Below, in pieces: positions 50,561 through 63,835 of a DNA stretch of 64,000 bases (position 1 is the stretch's first letter; each line of letters begins with the position of its first letter). The DNA is from Nocardioides agri. Its GTDB lineage: Bacteria; Actinomycetota; Actinomycetes; Propionibacteriales; Nocardioidaceae. The stretch lies in the NCBI RefSeq assembly GCF_013778305.1, contig NZ_JACEIC010000002.1, positions 1,119,708 through 1,183,707 of the forward strand, given 5' to 3'. A program made the position numbers and the translations under genes. Under the pieces are notes generated by a model that searched no databases, was not told the DNA's origin, and saw nothing but the letters and a program-made list of their open reading frames with translations.

Positions 50561-51583
50561 ATGAGCGAGTCCGAGAGCCTGTCCGTCGCCCCGCAGTCGC
50601 CCGATCGGAACCTCGCCCTCGAGCTCGTCCGCGTCACCGAGGCCGCCGCGATGGCGGCCGGACGCTGGGTCGGTCGCGGCGACAAGAACGGCGCCGACGG
50701 CGTCGCGGTCAACGCGATGCGCGTGATGATCTCGACGATCGGCATGAACGGCACCGTGGTCATCGGCGAGGGCGAGAAGGACAACGCCCCGATGCTCTAC
50801 AACGGCGAGCAGGTCGGCGACGGCACGGGTCCGGAGTGCGACGTGGCCGTCGACCCGATCGACGGCACCACGCTGACGGCGAAGGGCATGACCAACGCCG
50901 TCTCGGTGCTGGCGGTCTCGCCCCGCGGCTCGATGTACGACCCGTCCGCGGTCTTCTACATGGAGAAGCTCGTCACCGGACCGGAGGCGGCCGACGTCGT
51001 CGACATCCGGCTGCCGGTGGCCGAGAACATCCACCAGGTCGCCAAGGCCAAGGGCAAGAACGCGGCCGACGTGACGGTCGTCCTGCTCGACCGGCCCCGG
51101 CACGCGGGCCTGGTCGAGGAGATCCGGGCGACCGGCGCGATGATCAAGTTCATCACCGACGGGGACGTCGCCGGCTCCATCATGGCGGCCCGCCCCGAGA
51201 CCGGCATCGACCTGCTGCTGGGCATCGGCGGCACCCCCGAGGGCATCATCACGGCGTGCGCGATGAAGGCGCTCGGCGGCACGATCCAGGGCCGGCTGTG
51301 GCCGCAGGACGACGACGAGCGGCAGAAGGCGATCGACGCCGGGCACGTCCTCGACCCCGACCACGTGCTGACCACCGACATGCTGGTGACCGGCGACGAC
51401 TGCTTCTTCGTGGCCACCGGCATCACCGACGGCGAGCTGCTCCGGGGCGTGCGCTACCGCGCCGGCGGCGCGACCACGCACTCGCTGGTGATGCGCTCGC
51501 GCTCGGGCACGATCCGGTCGATCACCTCCGAGCACCAGCTGCAGAAGCTACGCGCTTTCGCCGCGATCGACTTCGACAGCTGA
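50561..51583 (+). CDS. glpX: Fructose-1,6-bisphosphatase class II
   Basis: 340 residues. The lithium-sensitive phosphatase motifs GEGEKD (69-74) and DPIDGTT (98-104) bind metals; [16 protein letters not shown] holds the sugar-phosphate contact. It catalyses the gluconeogenic step to fructose 6-phosphate. The ATG is chosen because TAGAGT (50548-50553) lies 7 bases upstream, a leaderless layout. Its last 36 bases overlap the convergent esterase gene. Confidence 0.96.
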   Translation: MSESESLSVAPQSPDRNLALELVRVTEAAAMAAGRWVGRGDKNGADGVAVNAMRVMISTIGMNGTVVIGEGEKDNAPMLYNGEQVGDGTGPECDVAVDPIDGTTLTAKGMTNAVSVLAVSPRGSMYDPSAVFYMEKLVTGPEAADVVDIRLPVAENIHQVAKAKGKNAADVTVVLLDRPRHAGLVEEIRATGAMIKFITDGDVAGSIMAARPETGIDLLLGIGGTPEGIITACAMKALGGTIQGRLWPQDDDERQKAIDAGHVLDPDHVLTTDMLVTGDDCFFVATGITDGELLRGVRYRAGGATTHSLVMRSRSGTIRSITSEHQLQKLRAFAAIDFDS

Positions 51584-52384
51584 GCTGCTCGACGTCCGCA
51601 GCAGCCGGTCGCGGACGACGTCGACGACGCGCGGGTCCCACGCCATGCCGAGGTGCGAGGCGGTGACCTCGACCGCCTCGGCGACCGGGTCGATGCAGGC
51701 CCGCCAGTCGACGATGCCGTCGCGGCGGGAGTAGACGGCGGTGAAGCCGACGTCGGGGCGCAGCGCCTCGCGGGTCTCGGTGAAGCTCTGCCTCGCACAC
51801 AGCCCGCGCACGCAGTCGGCCGCCATCAGCCCGGGCACCCCGGCCTGGCTGAGCCGGACCAGCACGTCGACGCTCGCGCTCAGCGAGCGGTGGTGCGCGC
51901 CCGGCGCCAACATCGGGCTGCCGAGCGTCACGATGTTGGAGACCAGGTCGGGCCGGCGAGCCGCGATGCCGCGGGCGAGCATGCCGCCCAGGCTGTGGCC
52001 GACGATCTGCACGCGCGAGCCGCGCCGGATCGCGATCGACTCCAGCCGGGACTCCAGCTGCGCCGCGGCATCCTGGGTGCAGCCCACGTTGGCGTGGATG
52101 TGCGAGCGGTAGGTGCGCAGCCCCTCGCTGCGCAGCACCCGCGCCATCAGCGCGAGGGTGCCGTCGCCGGCGAGGAAGCCCGGCACGAGCAGCACCGGAT
52201 CGCCGCCCCGGGCGGTGCCGCGCACGGCGTACGGCGTGGCCCGGCGCGTGCGTCCGGCCCCCGCGGCCCGGACGGCGAACCGGCCGAGCTCCACGACCGC
52301 CGACCCCTCGCGCAGCACGGCGGCGACCCGGGGAGCGGCGAACCCCTCGGGGAGCAGGAACTCCGCGAGCGTCGAGGACGGCAT
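51548..52384 (-). CDS. Alpha/beta hydrolase, triacylglycerol-lipase-like
   Basis: 278 residues. [14 protein letters not shown] is the oxyanion region and [14 protein letters not shown] carries the nucleophile Ser131; a late Asp (SRRDGIVDW) and His (TASHLGMAW) complete the triad. Resembles LipA/LipB-type or PGAP1-like esterases of actinobacteria, without a signal peptide. The ATG has TAACGT 7 bases upstream (complement of 52392-52397). Confidence 0.9.
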   Translation of the reverse strand: MPSSTLAEFLLPEGFAAPRVAAVLREGSAVVELGRFAVRAAGAGRTRRATPYAVRGTARGGDPVLLVPGFLAGDGTLALMARVLRSEGLRTYRSHIHANVGCTQDAAAQLESRLESIAIRRGSRVQIVGHSLGGMLARGIAARRPDLVSNIVTLGSPMLAPGAHHRSLSASVDVLVRLSQAGVPGLMAADCVRGLCARQSFTETREALRPDVGFTAVYSRRDGIVDWRACIDPVAEAVEVTASHLGMAWDPRVVDVVRDRLLRTSSSSAVEVDRGESA

Positions 52385-52450
52385 GTGACCCACGTTACGT
52401 CTGTTACCCCGACGGGCGCGCGTGAATCCCCCAACCGGGACGGGCCGCTT

Positions 52451-52478
52451 CAGTTGTTTCCGGTTCAACTGGTTGACT
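52451..52478. promoter_or_regulatory. Inverted repeats before the hydrolase at 52485
   Basis: cagttg (52451-52456) and caactg (52466-52471) form one inverted repeat; the overlapping tcaac-tg-gttga (52465-52476) forms another. Both lie in the 100-bp divergent gap, just ahead of the GTG. They may be operator sites shared by the two hydrolase genes. Confidence 0.35.
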
Positions 52479-52484
52479 GTCGCC

Positions 52485-53390
52485 GTGGGGAGTGCCGAGA
52501 TCGTCGTCTCCGAGGAGCTGTTCGCGCCGGTGGGGCGCGGCATCGAGCTGTGCTACCAGACCTTCGGTGACCCCGACGACGAGCCGCTGCTGCTCGTGAT
52601 GGGTCTCGGGGCGCCGATGACCTGGTGGAACCCCGACCTGTGCGCCGACCTGGCCCGGGCCGGGTTCTTCGTCGTGCGGTTCGACAACCGCGACACCGGA
52701 CGCTCCACGGTGCTGGAGGGGCGGGTGTCGCGGGCGCTGCTGGTGCGCGCGTTCGCGGGCGCGAAGGTCCGCGCGCCGTACTCCATCGCGGACCTGGCCG
52801 AGGACGCGTGCGGGCTGCTCGACCACCTCGGGCTGGACTCGGCGCACGTCGTCGGGGCATCGATGGGCGGGATGATCGCGCAGAGCATGGTCGTCGCCCA
52901 CCCGGAGCGGGTGCGGTCGCTGACCAGCATCATGTCGACCACGGGCAAGCGCAGCGTCGGCTGGCAGCACCCGTCGCTGCTGCCCGCGATGCTCGCGCGT
53001 CGCAAGGACGGCCGCGAGGCCTACGTGCGGGCCAGCGCGGCGTTCTGGACCTCGATCGGCTCACCCGACCACCCGGAGCCGCCCGAGGAGCTCGAGCAGC
53101 GGGCCGGCGACACCTACGACCGCGGCGTGCACGAGCAGGGCCTGCTGCGCCAGATGCTCGCGATCGTCACCCAGCCCAACCGCGGCGACCGCCTGCGCGC
53201 CGTCCGGGTGCCGGCCCTGGTCGTCCACGGGGCCGCGGACAAGATGGTGCACGTGTCGGGTGGCCGCGCCACCGCCGCGGCCATCCCAGGCGCCGAGCTG
53301 CTGGTGATCCCCGGCATGGGCCACGACCTGCCGCACGCCCTCTACCCGACGTTCGTCGAGGCGATCCGTCGCACGGCCGACCGCGCCTGA
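52485..53390 (+). CDS. Alpha/beta hydrolase
   Basis: 301 residues. DEPLLLVMGLGAPMTWW is the oxyanion loop, HVVGASMGGMIAQ holds the nucleophile Ser126, and IPGMGHDLP the catalytic His. This pattern (with VRFDNRDTGRS) is typical of the TAP/aclacinomycin-methylesterase-like hydrolases of actinobacteria. Physiological substrate unknown. GTG start; no strong ribosome-binding site. Confidence 0.9.
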   Translation: MGSAEIVVSEELFAPVGRGIELCYQTFGDPDDEPLLLVMGLGAPMTWWNPDLCADLARAGFFVVRFDNRDTGRSTVLEGRVSRALLVRAFAGAKVRAPYSIADLAEDACGLLDHLGLDSAHVVGASMGGMIAQSMVVAHPERVRSLTSIMSTTGKRSVGWQHPSLLPAMLARRKDGREAYVRASAAFWTSIGSPDHPEPPEELEQRAGDTYDRGVHEQGLLRQMLAIVTQPNRGDRLRAVRVPALVVHGAADKMVHVSGGRATAAAIPGAELLVIPGMGHDLPHALYPTFVEAIRRTADRA

Positions 53391-53397
53391 GAGCCGA

Positions 53398-53440
53398 GTC
53401 GGCGCAGCTTCCCCTGCCGCCAGCGGAAGACTGCGCCGAC
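53398..53440. terminator. Bidirectional hairpin between convergent genes
   Basis: gtcggcgcag (53398-53407) pairs perfectly with ctgcgccgac (53431-53440), extended by cttcc/ggaag with one bulged base. It lies between the stop of the hydrolase gene and the stop of the minus-strand ATPase gene and can end both transcripts. Confidence 0.75.
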
Positions 53441-53450
53441 CCGGCGTGGA

Positions 53451-54533
53451 TCAGTCGGAGAGGCGCTCGCCGGACTCCGTGTCGAACACGTGCACGTTGT
53501 GCGGGTCGGTCGTGACGTACATCGTCTCACCCTTCCGCGGGTGGTCGCGCCCGCTGACCCGGATCACGATGTTGTTCGGCGTGCCCTCGACACCGCTGGT
53601 GCCGTGGACGAACGCGTCGGCACCGAGGTCCTCGACCACCGTCACGCGGACCGGCAGACCGGCCTCGCTGTTGCCCACCACGCGCCACGCCTCGGGCCGG
53701 ACGCCGACGGTGATGTCGCCCTGCATCTTCGCGGCCGCCGCCGGGTCGACCGGGACCAGGTAGTCGCCGATCTGCGCCTTGCCGTCCTGGGCGTGCGCCT
53801 CGAGCAGGTTCATCGCCGGGGAGCCGATGAAGCCGGCGACGAAGAGGTTGACCGGCCTGTCGTAGAGGCCGAGCGGGGTGTCGACCTGCTGGAGGTAGCC
53901 GTCCTTCATGACCGCCACCCGGTCGCCCATCGTCATCGCCTCGACCTGGTCGTGGGTGACGTAGACGGTGGTGACGCCGAGGTCGGCCTGGAGCTTGGCG
54001 ATGTCGGTGCGGGTCTGCACCCGCATCTTGGCGTCGAGGTTCGACAGCGGCTCGTCCATGCAGAACACCTGCGGCTGGCGGACGATCGCGCGGCCCATCG
54101 CGACGCGCTGGCGCTGGCCGCCGGAGAGCGCCTTCGGCTTGCGGTCGAGGTACTCGGTCAGCCCGAGGATCCGGGCCGCCTCCTGGACGCGCTTGGTGCG
54201 CTCCTCGCTCGGCACCTTGGCCATCTTGAGCGCGAAGCCCATGTTGTCGGCGACCGACATGTGCGGGTAGAGCGCGTAGTTCTGGAACACCATCGCGATG
54301 TCCCGGTCCTTCGGCGGGACGGTGGTGATCTCCCGGTCGCCGATGTAGATCTTCCCCTTGTTGACCTCCTCGAGCCCCGCGAGCATCCGCAGGGTCGTGG
54401 ACTTGCCGCAACCGGAGGGGCCGACGAGGACCATGAACTCGCCGTCGCCGATCTCCAGGGAGATCCCCGGGACGGCGGGCCGGTCGGCGCCGGGGTACCA
54501 GCGCTGGGCCTCTTCGAACGTGACTGTAGCCAT
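53451..54533 (-). CDS. Carbohydrate ABC transporter ATP-binding protein (MsmK/UgpC-type)
   Basis: 360 residues. Walker A GPSGCGKST (38-46), Q-loop FQNYALYPHMS, signature LSGGQRQRVAMGRAIV, Walker B FCMDEPLSNLDA and H-loop YVTHDQ are canonical. The C-terminal third is the MalK-type regulatory OB domain (VGVRPEAWRV). Such ATPases can serve several sugar importers. It is divergent from the solute-binding protein gene, whose operon ends with its own, different ATPase. A Shine-Dalgarno sequence precedes the ATG. Confidence 0.94.
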   Translation of the reverse strand: MATVTFEEAQRWYPGADRPAVPGISLEIGDGEFMVLVGPSGCGKSTTLRMLAGLEEVNKGKIYIGDREITTVPPKDRDIAMVFQNYALYPHMSVADNMGFALKMAKVPSEERTKRVQEAARILGLTEYLDRKPKALSGGQRQRVAMGRAIVRQPQVFCMDEPLSNLDAKMRVQTRTDIAKLQADLGVTTVYVTHDQVEAMTMGDRVAVMKDGYLQQVDTPLGLYDRPVNLFVAGFIGSPAMNLLEAHAQDGKAQIGDYLVPVDPAAAAKMQGDITVGVRPEAWRVVGNSEAGLPVRVTVVEDLGADAFVHGTSGVEGTPNNIVIRVSGRDHPRKGETMYVTTDPHNVHVFDTESGERLSD

Positions 54534-54702
54534 GCTTCCAACTCCTTCACCGGCAGGTACGTGCCGGACGATCCGTCGTAAAGGTGAGCGGGCTCACAGT
54601 AGCGGGTACCCCCAGGTCCCACGCGAATCGCCTGGTTCGGGCGATACCCCGGGGCGACCCAGGAGGGCTAACGTGGCGAGCACCACAGGAAGGAGCACTT
54701 CC

Positions 54703-55974
54703 ATGGAGGTACGCCGCACGATGGCCGCCGCCACGGCCGGCCTGGTCGCCTCGGGCCTGCTGGCTGCGTGCTCGGCCGACGCCGGGTCGGCCGACACCCT
54801 GTACTGGTACATCAACCCCGACAGCGGCGGCCAGGCGAAGGTCGCCGCCAACTGCAGCACCGACAAGTACAAGATCGAGACCCAGGTGCTGCCGCAGGAC
54901 GCCAACGAGCAACGGATCCAGCTGGCCCGCCGGCTGGCCGCGCACGACTCGGGCATCGACATCATGAGCATCGACCCGCCCTTCACTGCCGAGTTCTCCA
55001 ACGCCGGCTTCCTCGCCGAGCTGCCCGCGGACCTCCAGGACAGGCTGACCGAGCAGTCGTTCAAGGGCGCCACGGAGGCCGCCACCTGGGACGGCCAGAT
55101 GGTCGTGGCGCCGTTCTGGTCCAACACCCAGGTGCTCTGGTTCCGCAAGTCGTTCGTCGAGAAGGCCGGCATCGACATGAGCCAGCCGGTCACCTGGGAC
55201 CAGATCATCGACACGGCCGCGAAGAACGACGGCAAGGTGGCCGTCCAGGCGAACAAGTACGAGGGGTACGTCGTCTGGATCAACGCGCTGATCTCCGGTG
55301 CAGGCGGCGAGATCGCCACCGACACCGAGAAGGGTCTCGACATGAAGCTCGAGATCGACTCGCCGGCTGGCGAGAAGGCCGCGGCCATCATCGAGAAGCT
55401 CTCGCACTCCGCTGCGGCACCGGCCGACCTGTCGGTCGCCCAGGAGGGTCAGGCCGGCAGCACCTTCGGCGGCAAGCAGGGTGCCTTCATGGTCAACTGG
55501 ACCTACATCTACAACAACTACGAGGCGACCGACCCGGGCTTCAACAAGGACATCGGCTACACCCGCTACCCGCAGTCGACCGAGGGGGAGGAGTCGCGGC
55601 CGCCGTACGGCGGGATCGGGCTCGGCGTCAGCTCCTACTCCAACCACGTCGACGAGGCGATGGAGGCCATCGAGTGCCTCACCAGCCCTGAGAACCAAGA
55701 GGTCAACGCCGAGATCACCGGCAACATGCCGGCCAGCGAGGCGGGCTACGCGGCAAACGACAACGCGCTGCAGAAGACCTACCCCGAGGACCTCCTGAAG
55801 CTCTTCCAGGAGAGCCTCGACGCGGCGGCGCCCCGCACCGTGACGCCGTACTGGAGCGACATCTCCGGCGGCATCCAGTCCACCTGGCATCCGTCCTCGG
55901 GCGTGAACTCGGACACGCCGGCGAAGTCGCAGACGTTCATCGACAACGTCCTCCACGGAAGGAGCCTGCTGTGA
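54703..55974 (+). CDS. Carbohydrate ABC transporter substrate-binding lipoprotein
   Basis: 423 residues. The lipobox SGLLAAC gives lipidated Cys23. The mature protein starts TLYWYINPDSGGQAKVAANC and has the cluster B/family 1 binding-protein pattern (IDIMSIDPPFTAEFSNAGFL, GGKQGAFMVNWTYIY). Together with the two permeases and ATPase downstream it resembles disaccharide importers such as the trehalose LpqY-SugABC system (inference). AGGAAGGAG precedes the ATG. The stop overlaps the first permease by 4 bases. Confidence 0.92.
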   Translation: MEVRRTMAAATAGLVASGLLAACSADAGSADTLYWYINPDSGGQAKVAANCSTDKYKIETQVLPQDANEQRIQLARRLAAHDSGIDIMSIDPPFTAEFSNAGFLAELPADLQDRLTEQSFKGATEAATWDGQMVVAPFWSNTQVLWFRKSFVEKAGIDMSQPVTWDQIIDTAAKNDGKVAVQANKYEGYVVWINALISGAGGEIATDTEKGLDMKLEIDSPAGEKAAAIIEKLSHSAAAPADLSVAQEGQAGSTFGGKQGAFMVNWTYIYNNYEATDPGFNKDIGYTRYPQSTEGEESRPPYGGIGLGVSSYSNHVDEAMEAIECLTSPENQEVNAEITGNMPASEAGYAANDNALQKTYPEDLLKLFQESLDAAAPRTVTPYWSDISGGIQSTWHPSSGVNSDTPAKSQTFIDNVLHGRSLL

Positions 55975-56927
55975 GTACCACCACCGCCACCGCGGCGGCG
56001 ACGCCACCGGCGGGCAAGAAGCGGATCGTCATGACCGACCGGTCCAGGGCCGAGAACCGCCTCGGTCAGCGGCTCGTGCTGCCGGCGGTCATCGTGATGC
56101 TTGTCGTCACCGCGTGGCCGATGTTCCAGGCGCTCTACCTCTCGCTCTTCCGCTACCGGCTGACGTCGCCGGACGACAAGGAGTTCGTGGGCCTCAGCAA
56201 CTACGGGACGGTGCTCACCGACCCGCTCTTCTGGCAGGACACGGTCAACACGGTGATCATCATGGTGGTCACCGTGGGCGTCGAGCTCGTCATCGGCTTC
56301 GTGTTCGCGCTGGTGATGCACCGGATCGTCTTCGCGCGCGGGGCGATCCGCACCTCGATCCTGATCCCCTACGGGATCATCACCGTGGTCTCGGCGTACG
56401 CCTGGCAGTTCGCGTTCAGCATCAACAACGGCTGGGTCAACAGCTGGTTCGACTTCCTGCCGTGGATCTCGTCGGAGACCAACTGGTTCGGCAGTCACTG
56501 GCCGGCGATGTTCGCGATCATGGTCTCCGAGATCTGGAAGACCACGCCGTTCATGTCGTTGCTGCTGCTCGCCGGCCTGTCCCAGGTCTCGGAGGACATG
56601 ATCGAGGCCGCCGAGGTCGACGGCGCCACCTGGTGGCAGCGGCTGTGGAAGGTGATCATCCCCAACATGCGGGCGGCGATCATGGTCGCCGTGCTGTTCC
56701 GAGCGCTCGACGCGTTCCGGATCTTCGACAACATCTACGTGATGACGCGGGGCGCCGCGGACACCGAGTCCTCGTCCTTCCTCACCTACCGACAGGTGAT
56801 CCAGCAGTTCCAGCTCGGGCTCGGCTCGGCGCTCTCGGTGCTGCTGTTCATCTCCGTGCTGCTGCTCGCGGCCCTGATCGTCAAACTCTTCAAGGTCGAC
56901 CTGGCACAGGCGAGAGGGGAGGCGTGA
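55971..56927 (+). CDS. Carbohydrate ABC transporter permease (MalF/SugA-type)
   Basis: 318 residues: a polar N-terminal tail of about 40, then six membrane segments. The EAA loop is EAAEVDGATWWQRLWKVIIP. Its partner is the permease encoded next, with a one-base overlap. GTG start. Confidence 0.94.
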   Translation: MSTTTATAAATPPAGKKRIVMTDRSRAENRLGQRLVLPAVIVMLVVTAWPMFQALYLSLFRYRLTSPDDKEFVGLSNYGTVLTDPLFWQDTVNTVIIMVVTVGVELVIGFVFALVMHRIVFARGAIRTSILIPYGIITVVSAYAWQFAFSINNGWVNSWFDFLPWISSETNWFGSHWPAMFAIMVSEIWKTTPFMSLLLLAGLSQVSEDMIEAAEVDGATWWQRLWKVIIPNMRAAIMVAVLFRALDAFRIFDNIYVMTRGAADTESSSFLTYRQVIQQFQLGLGSALSVLLFISVLLLAALIVKLFKVDLAQARGEA

Positions 56928-57802
56928 TGGCCGCCAAGAACCAGACCCGCAACAAGATCGGCACCTGGGTCGGCTTCATCTTCATCCTGGTCTGGTGCCT
57001 GTTGCCCGTCGTGTGGATCATGTCGCTCTCGCTGAAAGGCCCGGGCGAGACGGCGGCCGGCAGTGCGCAGTTCCTGCCGAAGAGTCCGACGCTCCAGAAC
57101 TACCGCGACATCCTCGGCATCGGCACCGTCACGCCGGGTCAGGAGAACACCCACGCCGACTTCCTCGACGCGCTGCGCAACTCGTTCGGGATCGCGGCCA
57201 TTGCGACGTTCCTGGCGGTGATCTTCGCGACCCTGGCGGCGTACGCCATCGCGCGGCTCGACTTCAAGGGCAAGCGCCTGGTGCTGTCCCTGGCGCTCGC
57301 GATCGCGATGTTCCCGGTGGTCGCCCTGGTCGGCCCGCTCTTCGACCTGTGGCGCACGCTCGGGCTGTTCAACACCTGGCCGGGCCTGATCATCCCCTAC
57401 ATGTCGTTCACGCTGCCACTGGCGATCTGGACGCTGTCGGCGTTCTTCCGCGAGATCCCGTGGGAGATGGAGCAGGCGGCCCAGGTCGACGGCGCGACGT
57501 CGTGGCAGGCCTTCCGCAAGGTCATCGTGCCCCTCGCCGCGCCGGGCGTCTTCACCGCCGCGATCCTGACCTTCTTCTTCGCGTGGAACGAGTTCGTGCT
57601 CGCGATCTCGCTGACGTCGACCACGGCCTCGCGCACGGTGCCGGCACAGCTGTCGTTCTTCGTCGGACCGGATCCGTTCAACCCGCCGTACGGACTGCTG
57701 GCCGCCGCCTCGGTGGTGGTCACCGTCCCCATCATCATCATCGTCCTGCTCTTCCAGCGAAAGATCGTCGCCGGGCTCACCTCCGGCGCCGTGAAGGGGT
57801 GA
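56927..57802 (+). CDS. Carbohydrate ABC transporter permease (MalG/SugB-type)
   Basis: 291 residues with six membrane segments and the EAA loop EQAAQVDGATSWQAFRKVIV. TFFFAWNEFVLAISLTS is the family block near the fifth helix. It ends in a basic tail (GLTSGAVKG) typical of MalG-type subunits. The following ATPase gene starts 3 bases later. Confidence 0.94.
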   Translation: MAAKNQTRNKIGTWVGFIFILVWCLLPVVWIMSLSLKGPGETAAGSAQFLPKSPTLQNYRDILGIGTVTPGQENTHADFLDALRNSFGIAAIATFLAVIFATLAAYAIARLDFKGKRLVLSLALAIAMFPVVALVGPLFDLWRTLGLFNTWPGLIIPYMSFTLPLAIWTLSAFFREIPWEMEQAAQVDGATSWQAFRKVIVPLAAPGVFTAAILTFFFAWNEFVLAISLTSTTASRTVPAQLSFFVGPDPFNPPYGLLAAASVVVTVPIIIIVLLFQRKIVAGLTSGAVKG

Positions 57803-57805
57803 CTC

Positions 57806-59000
<1,195 letters not shown>

Positions 59001-59014
<14 letters not shown>

Positions 59015-59618
59015 GGGCCTTGCGCTCGACCGCGACGCCGCCCCACACGGCGACGCCGCGGACCCGCACGGTCGGCGAGCCCGCATCGAGCTCGGCGGGC
59101 ACCTTGTCGCCCGGACCGGAGTAGCCACCCATGATGCCGGTGCCCTCCATCACCACGTTGACGTGCGGACCGACGGTGATCTGCGCGCCGCCCATGAAGC
59201 AGTTGACGGTGATCACGACCTCCTGGGCGGCGAACTTCGCCTCCCGCAGGTCGAGGTCGGCGCCGCCCATCATCGCGAAGACCGACAGCCGTTCGGGCAC
59301 GATCCACACGCCCTTGCGGTCGAACCCGCCGAGGATCGCCACGTGGCTCTCCGACTCCGGGCCGGGGACGACCGGTGACGCCTGGGCGCGGCTCACCTGG
59401 GCGGGCAGCGTCGCTGCTCCGGCGACCGGCAGGTCGAGGGTGATCGGCACCAGGTCGGCGTAGGTGCGCGCGGCGTACGTCGCCCCGAGGCGCTCCTCGA
59501 GCTCGTCGAGGTCCAGGCGTCCCTCGCCGGCGGCCTCGCGGAGGATCTCGGCGACCCGGTGCCGGTCGGCGTCCGAGATGCGCATCTGCGCGGGGTCCGG
59601 CTCGAGCTCTCCCACCAT
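59001..59618 (-). CDS. DUF1707 (SHOCT-like) domain protein
   Basis: 205 residues. The first 55 residues ([40 protein letters not shown]) are the DUF1707 unit. The second half is a beta-helix-like cell-wall-active/LiaF-type domain ([34 protein letters not shown]). It is a cytosolic or membrane-associated actinobacterial protein of unknown function. The ATG has TACGCT 7 bases upstream (complement of 59626-59631). Confidence 0.88.
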
Positions 59619-59655
59619 GCGGCCCAGCGTAGTGCGACGGATACCCTTGACGTTC

Positions 59656-61341
<1,686 letters not shown>

Positions 61342-61356
61342 CCTCCCCCCGCCGCG

Positions 61357-61430
61357 CCGCCGCCCCGGGACGTCATACGGACGGTGGAAGGGGACACACT
61401 CACGGTATGACGTCCCCGGGGAGGCGGCGG
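61357..61430. terminator. Long hairpin between convergent genes
   Basis: The left arm (about 61357-61378, ending ccgggacgtcatac) and right arm (61405-61430, starting gtatgacgtccccgggg) are inverted copies with small gaps, separated by 26 bases. It lies between the class I fumarase stop and the stop of the minus-strand small gene, so it fits a bidirectional terminator, but it is unusually long for that. Confidence 0.65.
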
Positions 61431-61434
61431 TGGC

Positions 61435-61677
61435 TCAGCCGGTCGTCTCGACGTCGTCCTTGTCGGGGTAGTGGTCGTGCTCCTTGGCGAGCGTGGGTGC
61501 CTCGGGCCCGGTGGGGCCCTCGTCGACCTTGCCGCTCTCGCCCTCGGGCTGCCCCGCGACGGAGTCCCCCGCCGAGATCTGCTGGCCGGGGGCGTTGAGG
61601 CTGCTCCGGTCGTCGGGGTCGGCCTTCAGGCCGCTGACCTCGGACACCTGGCCCTCGTCCTGCTTCTCGTCTGCCAT
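61435..61677 (-). CDS. Small acidic, disordered hypothetical protein
   Basis: 80 residues, rich in Asp, Glu, Gly and Pro, with no hydrophobic core and no cysteine (MADEKQDEGQVSEVSGLKAD, ending HDHYPDKDDVETTG). It looks intrinsically disordered. Its codon use fits the genome and its own stop lies just beyond the hairpin, which supports a real gene. Function unknown. Confidence 0.6.
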   Translation of the reverse strand: MADEKQDEGQVSEVSGLKADPDDRSSLNAPGQQISAGDSVAGQPEGESGKVDEGPTGPEAPTLAKEHDHYPDKDDVETTG

Positions 61678-61759
61678 GACGGGTCGGTACCCCGAACCTC
61701 GACGACGACTCGTCCGTCCGCCCGGATGACCTCAGGGTGGGTCGGGTAACACTGAACCC

Positions 61760-62443
61760 GTGGAGTACGTCGAGATCGCGCGGGCCGAGTCGGAGCGCGG
61801 GGAGCTGGTGCTCCGCGAGCGACGGCAGGACGGGTCGCCCGCGACCGTGGAGCTGCGGGCCAACGGGGTCTTCGTGATGGACACCCTCGAGACCAGCACC
61901 GAGCAGGCGCTCGCGGAGTCGGCGCTCGCCCAGGTCGCGGAGCCGCGTCATGTCGTGGTGGGCGGACTCGGCCTCGGGTTCACCATGCACGAGGTGCTCC
62001 GGGACAGTCGGGTCGAGAAGGTCGCGGTCGTCGAGATCGAGCAGGCGCTCGTCGACTGGATGCGCGACGGCACGATCCCGCACGGCCCCGCGATGCTGGC
62101 CGACGAGCGGGTCACGATCGTCGTGGCGGACGTGGCGGTCGCGCTGGCCGAGGCGAAGCCCGCGTCGTACGACCTCGTCCTGCTCGACGTCGACAACGGC
62201 CCGGACTACCTGGTGCACGACGTCAACGCGACGCTCTACGAGGACCCGTTCCTCCAGACCGCGCGCCGGGTGCTGCGGCCGGGCGGCGTGCTGGCGGTGT
62301 GGTCGGCCTCCGACTCCGCGGAGCTGGCCGACCGGATGCGGCGCGTCTTCGGCAACGCCCACGGCTACGCCCACGACGTGCTGCTCCAGGACCGCGACGA
62401 GAAGTACTGGCTGTTCGTCTCGCGGGTAACGTCCGAGGCATGA
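61760..62443 (+). CDS. Spermidine-synthase-like methyltransferase-fold protein
   Basis: 227 residues of the Rossmann methyltransferase fold: motif [17 protein letters not shown] (66-81), acidic VVEIEQ, and [18 protein letters not shown]. This pattern matches spermidine-synthase-like proteins, but the polyamine-site motif is not complete, so true putrescine aminopropyl transfer is doubtful. The GTG has TAACACT (61747-61753) 6 bases upstream, and its stop overlaps the fumC start by 4 bases. Confidence 0.85.
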   Translation: MEYVEIARAESERGELVLRERRQDGSPATVELRANGVFVMDTLETSTEQALAESALAQVAEPRHVVVGGLGLGFTMHEVLRDSRVEKVAVVEIEQALVDWMRDGTIPHGPAMLADERVTIVVADVAVALAEAKPASYDLVLLDVDNGPDYLVHDVNATLYEDPFLQTARRVLRPGGVLAVWSASDSAELADRMRRVFGNAHGYAHDVLLQDRDEKYWLFVSRVTSEA

Positions 62444-63828
62444 GCCAGGGAGACTTCCGGGTCGAGCACGACAGCATGGGCGAGGTCCGCGTGCCCGCCG
62501 ACGCCCTGTGGCGGGCGCAGACGCAGCGAGCGGTGGAGAACTTCCCGATCAGCGGTACGCCGATCGAGCCCGCCCTCGTCCACGCGATCGGTCGGGTGAA
62601 GGCCGCTGCGGCCCGCGTCAACGGCGAGCTCGGCGTGCTCGACGCCGCCAGGTCCCAGGCGATCGAGGCCGCGGCCACCGAGGTCGTCGACGGCCGGCAC
62701 GACGACGCGTTCCCGATCGACGTCTTCCAGACCGGCTCCGGCACCAGCTCCAACATGAACGCCAACGAGGTCATCGCCACGCTCGCCGGCCGCGCCGGCA
62801 CCGATGTCCACCCCAACGACCACGTCAACGCCAGCCAGTCCAGCAACGACACGTTCCCGACCGCGATCCACGTCGCGGCCGCCCTCGCCGTCGTCGACGA
62901 CCTGCTGCCGGCGCTCGACGTGCTGGCGAGCAGCCTCGAGCGCCGCGCCGAGGAGTACGCCGGCCTCGTGAAGTCCGGGCGCACCCACCTGATGGACGCG
63001 ACGCCGGTGATGCTCGGCCAGGAGCTCGGCGGGTACGCCGCCACCGTCCGCTACGCCGCGGAGCGGCTCGAGTCGGTGCTCCCCCGGGTCCGCGAGCTCC
63101 CCCTGGGCGGCACCGCGGTGGGCACCGGCATCAACACCCCGCCGGGGTTCGCCCAGCGGGTGATCGCCGTGCTCGCCGAGACCACCGGGCAGCCGTTCAC
63201 CGAGGCGCGCAACCACTTCGAGGCACAGGGCACCCGCGACTCGCTGGTCGAGCTCAGCGGCGTCCTCAAGACCTACGCCGTCGGACTCACCAAGATCTGC
63301 AACGACCTGCGCTGGATGTCCTCGGGGCCGACGACCGGGCTCGCCGAGATCCACCTGCCGGACCTCCAACCGGGGTCGAGCATCATGCCCGGCAAGGTCA
63401 ACCCGGTCATCCCGGAGGCGACGCTGATGGTCTGCTTCCAGGTCGTCGGCAACGACGCCGCCGTGACGGCTGCCGGCGCGAGCGGCAGCTTCGAGCTCAA
63501 CGTCGCGATGCCGGTCATCGCGCGCAACGTGCTGGAGTCGGTGCGGCTCCTGGCCGCGGTCTCGCGTCTCCTCGCCGAGCGCTGCGTCGACGGCATCACC
63601 GCCGACGCCGACAGGATGCGCCAGTACGCCGAGTCCTCGCCGTCGGTCGTCACCCCGCTCAACAAGCACATCGGCTACGAGGCCGCGGCCAAGGTCGCCA
63701 AGCGGGCGCTCGCCGACGGAGCGACGATCCGCGAGACCGTGATCGCGATGGGCTACGTCGAGCGCGGCGAGCTCACCGAGGCCGAGCTCGACGAGGCGCT
63801 CGACGTGGAGTCGATGACGCGGCCCTGA
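62440..63828 (+). CDS. fumC: Fumarate hydratase class II
   Basis: 462 residues of the aspartase/fumarase superfamily. [16 protein letters not shown], the substrate loop with [17 protein letters not shown], and the signature [15 protein letters not shown] (about residue 312) with its catalytic Ser are present. It is the iron-free, oxygen-stable fumarase. Translationally coupled to the methyltransferase-fold gene (ATGA). Argininosuccinate or adenylosuccinate lyase is excluded by length and the THLMDA block. Confidence 0.96.
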   Translation: MSQGDFRVEHDSMGEVRVPADALWRAQTQRAVENFPISGTPIEPALVHAIGRVKAAAARVNGELGVLDAARSQAIEAAATEVVDGRHDDAFPIDVFQTGSGTSSNMNANEVIATLAGRAGTDVHPNDHVNASQSSNDTFPTAIHVAAALAVVDDLLPALDVLASSLERRAEEYAGLVKSGRTHLMDATPVMLGQELGGYAATVRYAAERLESVLPRVRELPLGGTAVGTGINTPPGFAQRVIAVLAETTGQPFTEARNHFEAQGTRDSLVELSGVLKTYAVGLTKICNDLRWMSSGPTTGLAEIHLPDLQPGSSIMPGKVNPVIPEATLMVCFQVVGNDAAVTAAGASGSFELNVAMPVIARNVLESVRLLAAVSRLLAERCVDGITADADRMRQYAESSPSVVTPLNKHIGYEAAAKVAKRALADGATIRETVIAMGYVERGELTEAELDEALDVESMTRP

Positions 63829-63835
63829 CCGGGGG

